Assembly (NCBI GenBank): GCA_964346585.1
Contig: CAYFVQ010000015.1
Span: 1-64,000, forward strand
Origin: SOIA01 sp964346585
Lineage (GTDB): Bacteria; Acidobacteriota; Aminicenantia; Aminicenantales; Aminicenantaceae
Reading direction: 5' to 3'
DNA length: 64,000 nucleotides
Below the pieces are notes generated by a model. It did no database searches, was not told the origin of the DNA, and worked only from the letters and a program-made list of their open reading frames with translations. Shown piece after piece: positions 44,188 to 51,439 of this stretch (the first letter of the stretch is position 1; each line of letters begins with the position of its first letter). Both the position numbers and the translations under genes were made by a program.

Positions 44188-45164
44188 AAGAAAAGCACAT
44201 CCCCTTCTTTTCTTCCATAGAAATCACTTCGCGCTGCAATCTGCGCTGCAAATTTTGCTATCTCGACCATGCGGACAATGATGAGCTGTCCACAGAAGAG
44301 ATAAAGGACTATCTCAATCAACTCGCAAATCTTGGCTCGCTTTTTCTCTCTCTCACAGGAGGGGAACCTTTGCTGAGAAAAGATTTCTGGGAAATTGCCC
44401 AACACGCTCATGACCTGGGCTTTGCCATAAACTTAAAGACCAACGGGAATCTTATCGATGAAAAAATGGCAGACCGAATAGCCAGATTGAGCGTCTACCG
44501 TGTAGACATCAGCCTTCTTGGGGCGACACCCGAAGTGCATGATAGAATCACCCAGGTCCAGGATTCTTTTGAAAAAACAATCCAGTCTGTTAAGCGGCTC
44601 AGAAAAAAAGACATTCAAGTCTTCTTGATGAGCACCATAATCAGAGACAACCTCTCGGAGTTCATGAATATAAAAGCGCTGGCCGATAAAACGAACGCTC
44701 AACTGGCAAGCACCCCTCTTGTCTATCCAAAAAATGACTCGGGAAAAGAACCTCTCCGCTACCGTCTCACAGACGAGGAGCTGGCTCATTATTTCAGGGA
44801 AACACTCAATCCTCAGTCAATAAATGTCCTCTGTCGTGACACAGACTCTGATCCGTTGATCTGTCAGGCAGGAAGAACCGATATCAGCATTAACAGCCAG
44901 GGCAAGGTCTATCCCTGTCTCGGTTTCCCCTGGGAAGTCGGAGATTTGAGAAAAGAGAATCTTGCGGAAATCATCGAAAACTCAGAAAGACTCTTTTTTT
45001 TCCGTTCTCTCGACGGAAGCGAATTCGAAGACTGTTTCCGCTGCGAAGATAGTTCTCTGTGTACCCGCTGCCCTGGCTTGGCCTTTCTAGAAAAAGGAGA
45101 TTTTCTCGGAATATCTCCTGAACACTGTCGCCAAACAAAAATCATGAAGGAGGTACTCAAATGA
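44157..45164 (+). CDS. Radical SAM/SPASM peptide-modifying enzyme
   Basis: This 335-residue enzyme has the radical SAM cluster motif Cys27, Cys31, Cys34 (RCNLRCKFC), SLTGGEPLL and KTNGNLI. Its C-terminal third carries a SPASM-like set of Cys residues (226, 236, 254, 293, 296, 302, 305, 324) that should hold auxiliary 4Fe-4S clusters. Such enzymes install thioether, carbon-carbon or similar crosslinks in precursor peptides. Its TGA overlaps the ATG of a 46-codon Cys-containing peptide gene, the obvious substrate. It is clearly related to the radical SAM half of the preceding protein, so the two probably arose by duplication. Confidence 0.92.
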   Translation: MLSEKFTEKLEEKHIPFFSSIEITSRCNLRCKFCYLDHADNDELSTEEIKDYLNQLANLGSLFLSLTGGEPLLRKDFWEIAQHAHDLGFAINLKTNGNLIDEKMADRIARLSVYRVDISLLGATPEVHDRITQVQDSFEKTIQSVKRLRKKDIQVFLMSTIIRDNLSEFMNIKALADKTNAQLASTPLVYPKNDSGKEPLRYRLTDEELAHYFRETLNPQSINVLCRDTDSDPLICQAGRTDISINSQGKVYPCLGFPWEVGDLRKENLAEIIENSERLFFFRSLDGSEFEDCFRCEDSSLCTRCPGLAFLEKGDFLGISPEHCRQTKIMKEVLK

Positions 45165-45301
45165 AAAAGAAAAAAGCCTACAAGAAACCCAAGATGAAAG
45201 TTGAAAAATTGACCATGTTCTCTCAAACGTGTAGAGTCAATCCTCACTCGTGTCCCGGAGCTCCAAGCCTCCAAACAGCCGCTCAGTGCCTGAAAGTATA
45301 G
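45161..45301 (+). CDS. Candidate RiPP precursor peptide (46 residues, three Cys)
   Basis: This short gene follows the radical SAM/SPASM gene with an ATGA overlap and a strong GGAGGT ribosome site at normal distance. The peptide has a Lys-rich leader with AYKKPKMKVEKLTMF, which contains the Y-x-x-P-x-[LM] and LT pattern of lasso-type leaders recognised by PqqD-like proteins. The C-terminal half has Cys24, Cys31 and Cys43 (spacing CX6CX11C) with Pro, Gly, Ser and Thr between, ending QCLKV. It is probably cleaved within or shortly after the LTMF region and modified at Cys by the radical SAM enzymes. No homologue is known to me; the identification rests on context. Confidence 0.8.
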   Translation: MKKKKAYKKPKMKVEKLTMFSQTCRVNPHSCPGAPSLQTAAQCLKV

Positions 45302-45346
45302 CGTTTGTCTGATTTTTTTTGTCTATCACTCAAAAGGGGAAAAATT

Positions 45347-46423
45347 TTGACAATCTCGAGGGAAGACTTACTGATTTCTCTTTCGACTCTGGCCAGAGAA
45401 GACAGTGATAAAAAAAAAGAATTACAAAAAATACTCAGTGAATTCGAAAACTGGCCGGAGTTTACAGAAAATGAGCTTTCCCTTTTTGTTTATTATCAGC
45501 TTAAAAAACTATCCCTCCTGGACTCCATCCCTCCTCCAATCAACAGGAAGCTTGAAAACCGCTTTATGAGCACCGCAGCTCTTAATATCGTCCATTTGGA
45601 AAACCTGGCTCAACTCGCCAAAAAATTGAGCCAACAAAAAGTATCGCTCATGATCCTGAAGGGGGCAGCTCTGTGCGACACAATCTATCCTCATATAGGG
45701 CTTCGCACTTTCTGTGATCTTGATATCCTCATTCACAAGAAAAACATTCAAAAGGTAATGGGAGTATTGACACAGCTTGATTATTCGATCTCTCACACTC
45801 ATGCTCAACATCATTTCTCTGCATATCAGGAGTCAAACCATTCCCTTCCTCTTGAAGTGCACTGGGACCTGGTGAATGAAGCCAGCCCATTCCAGAAATA
45901 CGCTTTTCAACTTTGTTTGGAAAAATTCTGGCAGGATGCCATGTCATTTGAATTCAGGGAAACAGAGGCTTTATGGCTCTCTCCCGAGCATCAGCTGATC
46001 TATCTTTCCGTGCATATGCTGAAAGAAGGATACTCAAACCGGAAATGGCTGGTTGATCTCTATTACCTCCTTAAATTCTTCAGAGGAGGAATGGACTGGA
46101 ACAAACTTTTTGAGGAATGTGAAAAATATCAAGTGAAAAGACCTGTCTACTATGCTCTCTCCACTCTGGATGAGATTTTTCACATTTCTGAGATGAATGG
46201 GGATTTGTTGAGCCAGGAGATCCTCGATAAATTGAAACCGGCGAAAATCGCATGGCTTGAGCGAAAAATACTCGATCGATTGAGGAAAAACAAGCCACTG
46301 AAAACATACTTTTATCGTTTTTTCCTGTATCAATTTTCCATTGAAAGTGTAAAGGATAAATTGAAAGCCCTCTTTTCTCTAATGAAATACGCCTTCCAAC
46401 TCTCCTCCCTTAGATTAAAATAG
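45347..46423 (+). CDS. Nucleotidyltransferase family protein (NTP_transf_5-like) of the RiPP cluster
   Basis: The protein has the nucleotidyltransferase core LMILKGAALCDTIYPHIGLRTFCDLDILIH, with the metal-binding D-x-D in CDLDILI, and a helical C-terminal part. Proteins of this kind are common tailoring or accessory genes in lasso and related RiPP clusters; they may add a nucleotide or sugar phosphate to the peptide, but activity is unproven. The start is placed at the TTG at 45347, which is preceded by AAGGGG, giving 358 residues; a TTG at 45305 is possible. It follows the precursor by 45 bases and is the last gene of the cluster. Confidence 0.8.
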   Translation: MTISREDLLISLSTLAREDSDKKKELQKILSEFENWPEFTENELSLFVYYQLKKLSLLDSIPPPINRKLENRFMSTAALNIVHLENLAQLAKKLSQQKVSLMILKGAALCDTIYPHIGLRTFCDLDILIHKKNIQKVMGVLTQLDYSISHTHAQHHFSAYQESNHSLPLEVHWDLVNEASPFQKYAFQLCLEKFWQDAMSFEFRETEALWLSPEHQLIYLSVHMLKEGYSNRKWLVDLYYLLKFFRGGMDWNKLFEECEKYQVKRPVYYALSTLDEIFHISEMNGDLLSQEILDKLKPAKIAWLERKILDRLRKNKPLKTYFYRFFLYQFSIESVKDKLKALFSLMKYAFQLSSLRLK

Positions 46424-46424
46424 C

Positions 46425-46551
46425 GTCATTGCGAGCGAAGCGTGGCAATCTCATATGAATAAATTGTCATTGCATAAGTGTAACAAAGAAGTAATTTCGC
46501 AAAAAAATTTATTATTTTCTTATGAAATTGCCACGCTTCGCTCGCAATGAC
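46425..46551. repeat. Inverted repeat with 25-bp arms (GTCATTGCGAGCGAAGCG type)
   Basis: Arms at 46425-46449 and 46527-46551 are perfect inverted repeats of 25 bp (GTCATTGCGAGCGAAGCG then TGGCAAT), extended by four more bases after one mismatch. A partial third match (GTCATTGC) lies between them. Sequences of this type recur as intergenic palindromes in many bacterial genomes. The element begins two bases after the end of the nucleotidyltransferase gene. A decayed arm lies at 18195-18217. Confidence 0.8.
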
Positions 46552-46562
46552 ATTCATTAACG

Positions 46563-46585
46563 AAAAAAGGGGCAGGCCCTTTTTT
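46563..46585. terminator. Bidirectional intrinsic terminator
   Basis: AAAAAAGGG (46563-46571) pairs with CCCTTTTTT (46577-46585) around a five-base loop. It lies between the convergent RiPP cluster and ABC exporter genes. Confidence 0.7.
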
Positions 46586-46667
46586 TAAGAAGGGGGATAA
46601 TCCCTCTTCTTTTTAGGAATAATGACTGAAAGGGACAGTCCCAAAAAAAGGGGCCTATCCCCTTTTT
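46584..46667. repeat. About 85-bp dispersed repeat, copy 2, ending in a terminator hairpin
   Basis: This segment aligns with 17051-17138, including GATAATCCCT, GACT-AAAGG, ACAGTCCC and the closing hairpin AAAAAGGGG-CCTAT-CCCCTTTTT (46645-46667). In both places it stands at the 3' ends of convergent genes. Here it directly adjoins REP-like copy C. Confidence 0.75.
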
Positions 46668-46670
46668 CTG

Positions 46671-46702
46671 TGGGCTAAGGTGGTACCTTGGGGAACGTCC
46701 CC
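46671..46702. repeat. REP-like dispersed repeat, copy C: single 32-bp arm
   Basis: The 32 bases are identical to the right arm of copy B (39695-39726), beginning TGGGCTAAGGTGGTACCTTG. No inverted partner arm is close, so this is a half-element. Its last base is shared with the stop codon of the permease gene that ends at 46702. Confidence 0.8.
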
Positions 46703-47511
46703 TAATATTGACTTAAGCTGCCGTCTTTCTTGGCCCATTTCAGGGCAAACTCAAACAGCAGGACAGACAGCGGAAACAAAACCAAAGCAAACCCGAGCAA
46801 TGCCAAGATTTCAGTCCTCACCTGAGTAAAAGAGTAACCGGCAAGTAGAATCCCTCTCAACGCGTTCAGCGCATATGTTATGGGAAGAGCATGGGAGATG
46901 ACTTGAAGAGGTCCGGGCAGTATCATTATAGGATAATACACTCCGCCCAAGAGGTCGAATGAACTGGAGACAATCCAGTTCACAGGATTCCCTCTCTTAA
47001 AGACCATGACAAAGCAAGAAGAGATGATGCCCAGGCTGCTGAAAGAAAGGATCGACAAGAAAAAAACGACCACGATCAATAGAGGATGAGAGAGGCTAAA
47101 ATGGATACCGAAGATAAATCTGCCGATAAGAAGATAGACAAGAATATTGAACGAAGAATAAATGAAATTCCAGAGGGAAAGATAGACGACGATGGAAGTC
47201 GCTCGTGTTGGCGTGATCAGCATGGCTTCCAGCGTCCCGATCATCTGTTCTTGCCTGAGTGCGCCTGCAGACGTCCCCAGTCCGACACCCAGAAAAGTGG
47301 AGAAGGCAATACCTATCAGGACAAACGGAAAATAATCTCCGCCATATTCTTGAAGATGAGGAGCTGCGGCTTTGCCAAATAGCTTGGCAATAAAGAAAAA
47401 AGTCAGTACGGAAAAGAATACTCCGATGAGATTCATCAAAAAAGCGGATTTATAACTTATCTCTGTTAAAAAATCTCTTTTAATGAACGCCGCGGCTTTG
47501 GTTAAGAACAC
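46702..47511 (-). CDS. ABC-2 type transporter permease
   Basis: This 269-residue protein has six hydrophobic helices with the ABC-2 pattern, including GALRQEQMIGTLEAMLITPTR (the coupling region after helix 2) and the late SSFDLLGGVYYPIMILPGPLQ loop. It forms the membrane channel for the ATPase encoded just upstream (47533). The substrate may be a lipid, polysaccharide or peptide. It faces the RiPP cluster tail to tail across a repeat block, so an export role for the peptide product is possible but not shown. Confidence 0.87.
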   Translation of the reverse strand: MFLTKAAAFIKRDFLTEISYKSAFLMNLIGVFFSVLTFFFIAKLFGKAAAPHLQEYGGDYFPFVLIGIAFSTFLGVGLGTSAGALRQEQMIGTLEAMLITPTRATSIVVYLSLWNFIYSSFNILVYLLIGRFIFGIHFSLSHPLLIVVVFFLSILSFSSLGIISSCFVMVFKRGNPVNWIVSSSFDLLGGVYYPIMILPGPLQVISHALPITYALNALRGILLAGYSFTQVRTEILALLGFALVLFPLSVLLFEFALKWAKKDGSLSQY

Positions 47512-47532
47512 CCGGGTATCCTCACAATCATC

Positions 47533-48324
47533 CTAAATAAAATATTTGAAGATATCTTCAATCGTGGCTTCCGGAACCTTTATTTTTCTTTTTAATTCTG
47601 AAAGTGTGCCCAAGGCTTTAACAATTCCCCTATCCATGAGCGCCACTCTGTCCGCAAAATCTTCCGCTTCCCTCAGGACATGCGTCGTGAACACGACTGT
47701 TTTCTTTTCCTCACTCACTATTCTTTCCTTTATGAACCGGCGAAGCTTCTCTGCACTGGTATGGTCAAGACTTTTCGTGGGTTCATCCATGAAAAGTATT
47801 TTCGCGTCGCTCAGAAGACACCTCGCTACAGCCAGATGCTGCTTCATCCCTGTGGAATATTCATTGAATCTCGTGTCGACATATTCCTGCATATCCAGCA
47901 ACTCAACAAGGGACTCTATTTTTTTCTGGACTTCATCCGATTTAAGGCCGTGGAGAGCTCCAAAAAATTTTAAATTCTGCTTGCCTGTGAGCCTCCAATA
48001 GAAACTCCTTTCCTCTCCTGTCACTAATCCAATTGATCTTCTCACGGCTTCATCATCCTTTGTAATATCGTGTCCATCCACTACAGCTTCTCCCCTGGTC
48101 GGAAAGATTAATGTGCACAGCATCTTTATCAATGTGGTTTTCCCAGCTCCATTTGGCCCCAGAAGCGCGAAGATTTCTCCTGGTTGCACCTCTATTGATA
48201 CTCCCTCCACTGCTTTGACGATTGGTTTTTCTGTAAACATTCGAGGCAAAAAATCAATTAGATTGGTCGATGGAGTGAAATATTTAGTCAAGTCTCTGGT
48301 TATTATGATGGACGTTTCACTCAT
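47533..48324 (-). CDS. ABC transporter ATP-binding protein
   Basis: This cytoplasmic ATPase has Walker A LLGPNGAGKTTLIKML, a Q-loop region (VTGEERSFYWRL), the signature YSTGMKQ where LSGGQ is more usual, Walker B ILFMDEPTKSLD and the H-loop FTTHV. A DRI/NatA-like subfamily is likely from the pairing with an ABC-2 permease. The ATG at 48324 is chosen; a GTG four codons upstream is possible and neither has a strong ribosome site. It lies 21 bp upstream of the permease gene on the same strand. Confidence 0.88.
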   Translation of the reverse strand: MSETSIIITRDLTKYFTPSTNLIDFLPRMFTEKPIVKAVEGVSIEVQPGEIFALLGPNGAGKTTLIKMLCTLIFPTRGEAVVDGHDITKDDEAVRRSIGLVTGEERSFYWRLTGKQNLKFFGALHGLKSDEVQKKIESLVELLDMQEYVDTRFNEYSTGMKQHLAVARCLLSDAKILFMDEPTKSLDHTSAEKLRRFIKERIVSEEKKTVVFTTHVLREAEDFADRVALMDRGIVKALGTLSELKRKIKVPEATIEDIFKYFI

Positions 48325-48728
48325 GGATGCACACACGCACGTAGGATATCCTAACTTCTCCTTTTTTGCAGAACTCCAATCCTACAGCCGTCATCTCATG
48401 GAACCCGACTGTTTTTAAAAGGACGAGGTTGAATTAAAAACTCAACCCTGAATCCCGACCGTCCTGCAAATTGCACTTTATCTGGTGGAAAGTTTACCTC
48501 AAAGAAAAATCCCCAGTCAAACATCTCTATCATTTAAACTTGAACAAATTCTGTTCGAGCAGCTTTAAAATTCAACGCACGCCTTCATTTCGTGGCTCAC
48601 ATGGAATAATATGGCTTTCCCCATCCCCTTTTTTCACATCATCACATCAACGTCAAAAAAACTCCTCTCGAATTCACAATGAAATTGTATTGAAAATATT
48701 TCTTTTCAATGATATATTAGAGGACAAA
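48325..48728. other. Intergenic region between divergent ABC and PilZ genes, with a nested hairpin
   Basis: No supportable gene is visible. A nested hairpin is formed by AGGACG (48420-48425) with CGTCCT (48460-48465) and, inside, GGTTGA (48427-48432) with TCAACC (48442-48447). An open frame extending from 48471 into the PilZ gene is probably not translated because the PilZ ribosome site lies at 48719-48724. Confidence 0.5.
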
Positions 48729-49121
48729 GTGGTAAAGGTGGATAAAGAAAAAAGGAAACACAGCCGGGCGAAGTGCCTGATTCCAGCGGAACTCGTGGAT
48801 TCAGAGGGAAGAAGTGTCATCACCGGGAGAGTCAATGTCAAAGATTTCTCCCATGAAGGATTAAAATTAAACATAAACTTTGAAAAGCTCAAACCCGGAT
48901 CTGCTGTGGATATAAAGATCTACCTTCCCGAGAAAAAAATTACAACCCTTCTATCCGGCGAAATCACCTGGAATGAATACGCCAATAATAAGATGGAACT
49001 GGGACTCAAAATAATGAAGATGGATAAAGATGTCAAAGAGGAGATCCTGAGCTGGATCTTCCCTCAATGGATATCGATTGATGTGCCGTCGAAGAAAAAG
49101 AAAATCAAGAAGAGGAAATAA
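48729..49121 (+). CDS. PilZ-domain cyclic di-GMP-binding protein
   Basis: This 130-residue protein is a single PilZ domain. It has the RxxxR motif (RKHSRAK, near residue 10) and the [DN]xSxxG motif (KDFSHEGLKL), the residues that grip cyclic di-GMP. A basic tail (KKKKIKKRK) follows. I placed the start at the GTG at 48729, preceded by AGAGGA; the open frame extends a further 86 codons upstream without family resemblance. Such proteins relay cyclic di-GMP levels to motility or polysaccharide export, both plausible given the exopolysaccharide operon and the HD-GYP protein at 37706. Confidence 0.85.
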   Translation: MVKVDKEKRKHSRAKCLIPAELVDSEGRSVITGRVNVKDFSHEGLKLNINFEKLKPGSAVDIKIYLPEKKITTLLSGEITWNEYANNKMELGLKIMKMDKDVKEEILSWIFPQWISIDVPSKKKKIKKRK

Positions 49122-49153
49122 AATCCCTTAATTGAAAACCTGTTTTCAGTTGT

Positions 49154-49411
49154 TTATCCCACTTTCTCTTTAAAAGCCTGCAACTCTTCCTCAAGGGCGG
49201 TGATCTTTGTTCCGAGCAGCTCTTTTTCTCTTTGTTTCATCTTCAGCAAGACTCTGATTAGCATAGCCGCCGCGCAGAGCAACAGGAGAATGCTCATGAT
49301 AGAGGCGTTCAGGAAGGGAATCCTTATATTCTGCAAGAAGGTGAGCACACCGATATCTGAAAGATAGGATAAAACCGCTAATACAGTTAAAATGACAACC
49401 CATACGATCAT
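49154..49411 (-). CDS. Small membrane protein with a C-terminal coiled coil
   Basis: This 85-residue protein has two hydrophobic helices (about residues 3-20 and 36-58) and a charged helix with heptad-like spacing (MKQREKELLGTKITALEEEL). The layout resembles LapA-like small membrane proteins, but I do not claim that family. GGGAGG lies about eight bases before the ATG. A possible TTGACA box lies at 49525-49530 on the minus strand. Function unknown. Confidence 0.7.
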   Translation of the reverse strand: MIVWVVILTVLAVLSYLSDIGVLTFLQNIRIPFLNASIMSILLLLCAAAMLIRVLLKMKQREKELLGTKITALEEELQAFKEKVG

Positions 49412-49576
49412 CTAACAGCCTCCCTCAGGGGCATTTACTAACATTCTCGGTTGAAACTGATATTTTCCCCTCTGGAATTGTTCTTCATAGATCCTCTCTA
49501 AAGCATTAACACACAGAAAAATCAATGTCAACTTGGTAAGTTTGGAATATTTGGCTGATACTCAAATACTTCAGTA

Positions 49577-50287
49577 TTAATCAGTTTTCTGGACTGTTTC
49601 CACTAGCGCTCCATCCTCCATCCGAAGAATACGGTCAGCGTATTCTCCAATGCGCAGGTCATGGCTGGCAACGATCACACATCTGTTCTGGTCCCTTGAG
49701 TAAGTTTTGAGAAGCTGGATTATTTCAAAACCCTGCTTGGACTCTAAACATCCAGTCGGCTCATCAGCGATGATCAGATCTCCTTCGTTAGCTATGGCGC
49801 GGGCCACGGCGACTCGCTGCTTCTCGCCCTGGCTTAAGGTCCGAGGAAACTTTTCCGCAAGATGCTCAACATGAAATTGGGCGAGCAATCGCAGGGCTTG
49901 ATGGTGTGTTTCTTTCCTTGTCTTTCCTGTAAAACGAAGAACCACTCCGACATTCTCCTGGACTGTCAACGAATCAATAAGGAGAAAAGTTTGAAAGATA
50001 AATCCGATTCTCCTGGCTCGAATTTGCTGCAATTCCTTCATGGAATACAATTCAATATTCCTGCCAAAAAGGGATATGGTTCCTGAGGTGGATTTCGCCA
50101 ACCCCGCAATCAAAGTCAATAAAGTGGTCTTGCCACTTCCGCTGGGTCCCAAGACTAGTACTAGCTCACCAGACGAGATGCCAAGAGAAACATCCTGAAC
50201 GGCAACGGTCTTTTTTCCATCACTGCTAAATACTTTTGACACATTGGAAAGCTGTACCATCGATGTCGATCCGGCTGACATTTTCAT
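49577..50287 (-). CDS. LolD/MacB-type ABC transporter ATP-binding protein
   Basis: This 236-residue ATPase has Walker A VLGPSGSGKTTLLTLIAGL, the signature LSQGEKQRVAVARA and Walker B LIIADEPTGCLE, the pattern of the LolD/MacB/FtsE group that works with FtsX-type permeases. Its start overlaps the stop of the permease gene (50284) by four bases. The pair is the last of a seven-gene operon starting at 57896 that encodes lipid-related enzymes, so it may move a lipid or lipoprotein to the outer membrane. Confidence 0.88.
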   Translation of the reverse strand: MKMSAGSTSMVQLSNVSKVFSSDGKKTVAVQDVSLGISSGELVLVLGPSGSGKTTLLTLIAGLAKSTSGTISLFGRNIELYSMKELQQIRARRIGFIFQTFLLIDSLTVQENVGVVLRFTGKTRKETHHQALRLLAQFHVEHLAEKFPRTLSQGEKQRVAVARAIANEGDLIIADEPTGCLESKQGFEIIQLLKTYSRDQNRCVIVASHDLRIGEYADRILRMEDGALVETVQKTD

Positions 50288-51390
50288 AGGAAGACCTCCA
50301 TCAGATAAATGCTGCGCAATCTTCGAATCGAGAAAAAAGAGCTGATCAGGCTCATGATCTCAACAAGGATGACAACCGCTATGATCTGTCCGATAGTGGA
50401 TTTTGTGCTCACTTCTGGGGAGATTTTTTCGATCAGCTGAACGAGTGGAAAAAAGACGACTAAAGCCACACCACTTGCCGCTGAAGATATCAACAGCGCC
50501 TGCTCGATTATCAACCGACGCAAAAATCCCTTTGGCGAACCAAGTGTCTTTAAAACAGCAAAATCTTTTCTCCTCTCGAGAATATTGACTGTCAACAGAA
50601 GGCTGAGGATAACTGTGAGCACGACACCCCCGATTGCCGCGACAGTATAAAGAAGGGGAAGAAAACCTGATTTCATCTCATAAATATTGTTCGCTAAAAA
50701 TGTTTCGTGGTCGTAAACCTCCAGCCTCGGCAATTCCTTGCGAATCTTCTCAGCTATTTCTGGAAGAGCATTCTTGTCTTCCACCTCCACCATATAACAT
50801 GTAGCAATACCCGGAAACCCGATCATTGCCTGGAGAAAACGCACCGTAACAAACGCATACTGGAGAACAAAGGCATTTGTGCCTGTGCTGATTCCCACCA
50901 CTTCGAGCGAATGTTCCTGAATCTCGACGTCATCCCCCACTTTAAACTTGAATTTTGCAGCGAATGACTTGTCAAGAACGATTTCGTTATCACTGGAAAC
51001 ATTCCGTCCGGCAACCAGACGGGGCGGACCCCCGATGTTTTTTTCCGGGTCAAAACCGGTTAAAAAAACCGTTCTATCCCTATCTCCTTTTTGAATGGCC
51101 GCCAGGACTAAAAGAACTGGAGAAATAGATTTAATGCCGGGAATCTTCTCGATTTTTCTTCCTTGAACCGCTGATACTAGAGAGGAGCCACGCAGGATAT
51201 TTGTCGCGTTTCGTTGAAGCACCCAGAGGTCAGTGCTATTCTGGCGAATATACTCGACTGACCCATCCGCGACTCCTCGATAAACGGCGAAGAGAAAAAA
51301 AATCAGGATTATACAGAGAGCCACACCACCGATCGTGAGCATCAGGCGCAAAGGCTGGCTTCTTAAGGTTCGAACTGCATACATGTCCAT
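50284..51390 (-). CDS. FtsX/MacB-type ABC transporter permease
   Basis: This 368-residue protein has one N-terminal helix (LMLTIGGVALCIILIFFLF), a periplasmic MacB-like domain (residues 40-240) and three C-terminal helices with the FtsX phrase LERRKDFAVLKTLGSPKGFLRRLI. It has the four-helix topology of MacB, LolC/E and DevC. GGGAGG precedes the ATG. It is coupled to the ATPase by an ATGA overlap. No membrane-fusion (HlyD-like) protein is encoded with it, so a LolCE-like or membrane-extraction role is as likely as drug efflux. Confidence 0.87.
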   Translation of the reverse strand: MDMYAVRTLRSQPLRLMLTIGGVALCIILIFFLFAVYRGVADGSVEYIRQNSTDLWVLQRNATNILRGSSLVSAVQGRKIEKIPGIKSISPVLLVLAAIQKGDRDRTVFLTGFDPEKNIGGPPRLVAGRNVSSDNEIVLDKSFAAKFKFKVGDDVEIQEHSLEVVGISTGTNAFVLQYAFVTVRFLQAMIGFPGIATCYMVEVEDKNALPEIAEKIRKELPRLEVYDHETFLANNIYEMKSGFLPLLYTVAAIGGVVLTVILSLLLTVNILERRKDFAVLKTLGSPKGFLRRLIIEQALLISSAASGVALVVFFPLVQLIEKISPEVSTKSTIGQIIAVVILVEIMSLISSFFSIRRLRSIYLMEVFL

Positions 51391-51439
51391 CTTTCCTCCC
51401 TTTATTGGTCTGGAGCCAATACCTCTCTCTTTCCTTTCA

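Noticed and set aside
42047..46423. Standard lasso-peptide cluster
   Set aside because: B2, PqqD, HprK-like and nucleotidyltransferase genes are present, but there is no asparagine-synthetase-like cyclase and two radical SAM domains replace it.
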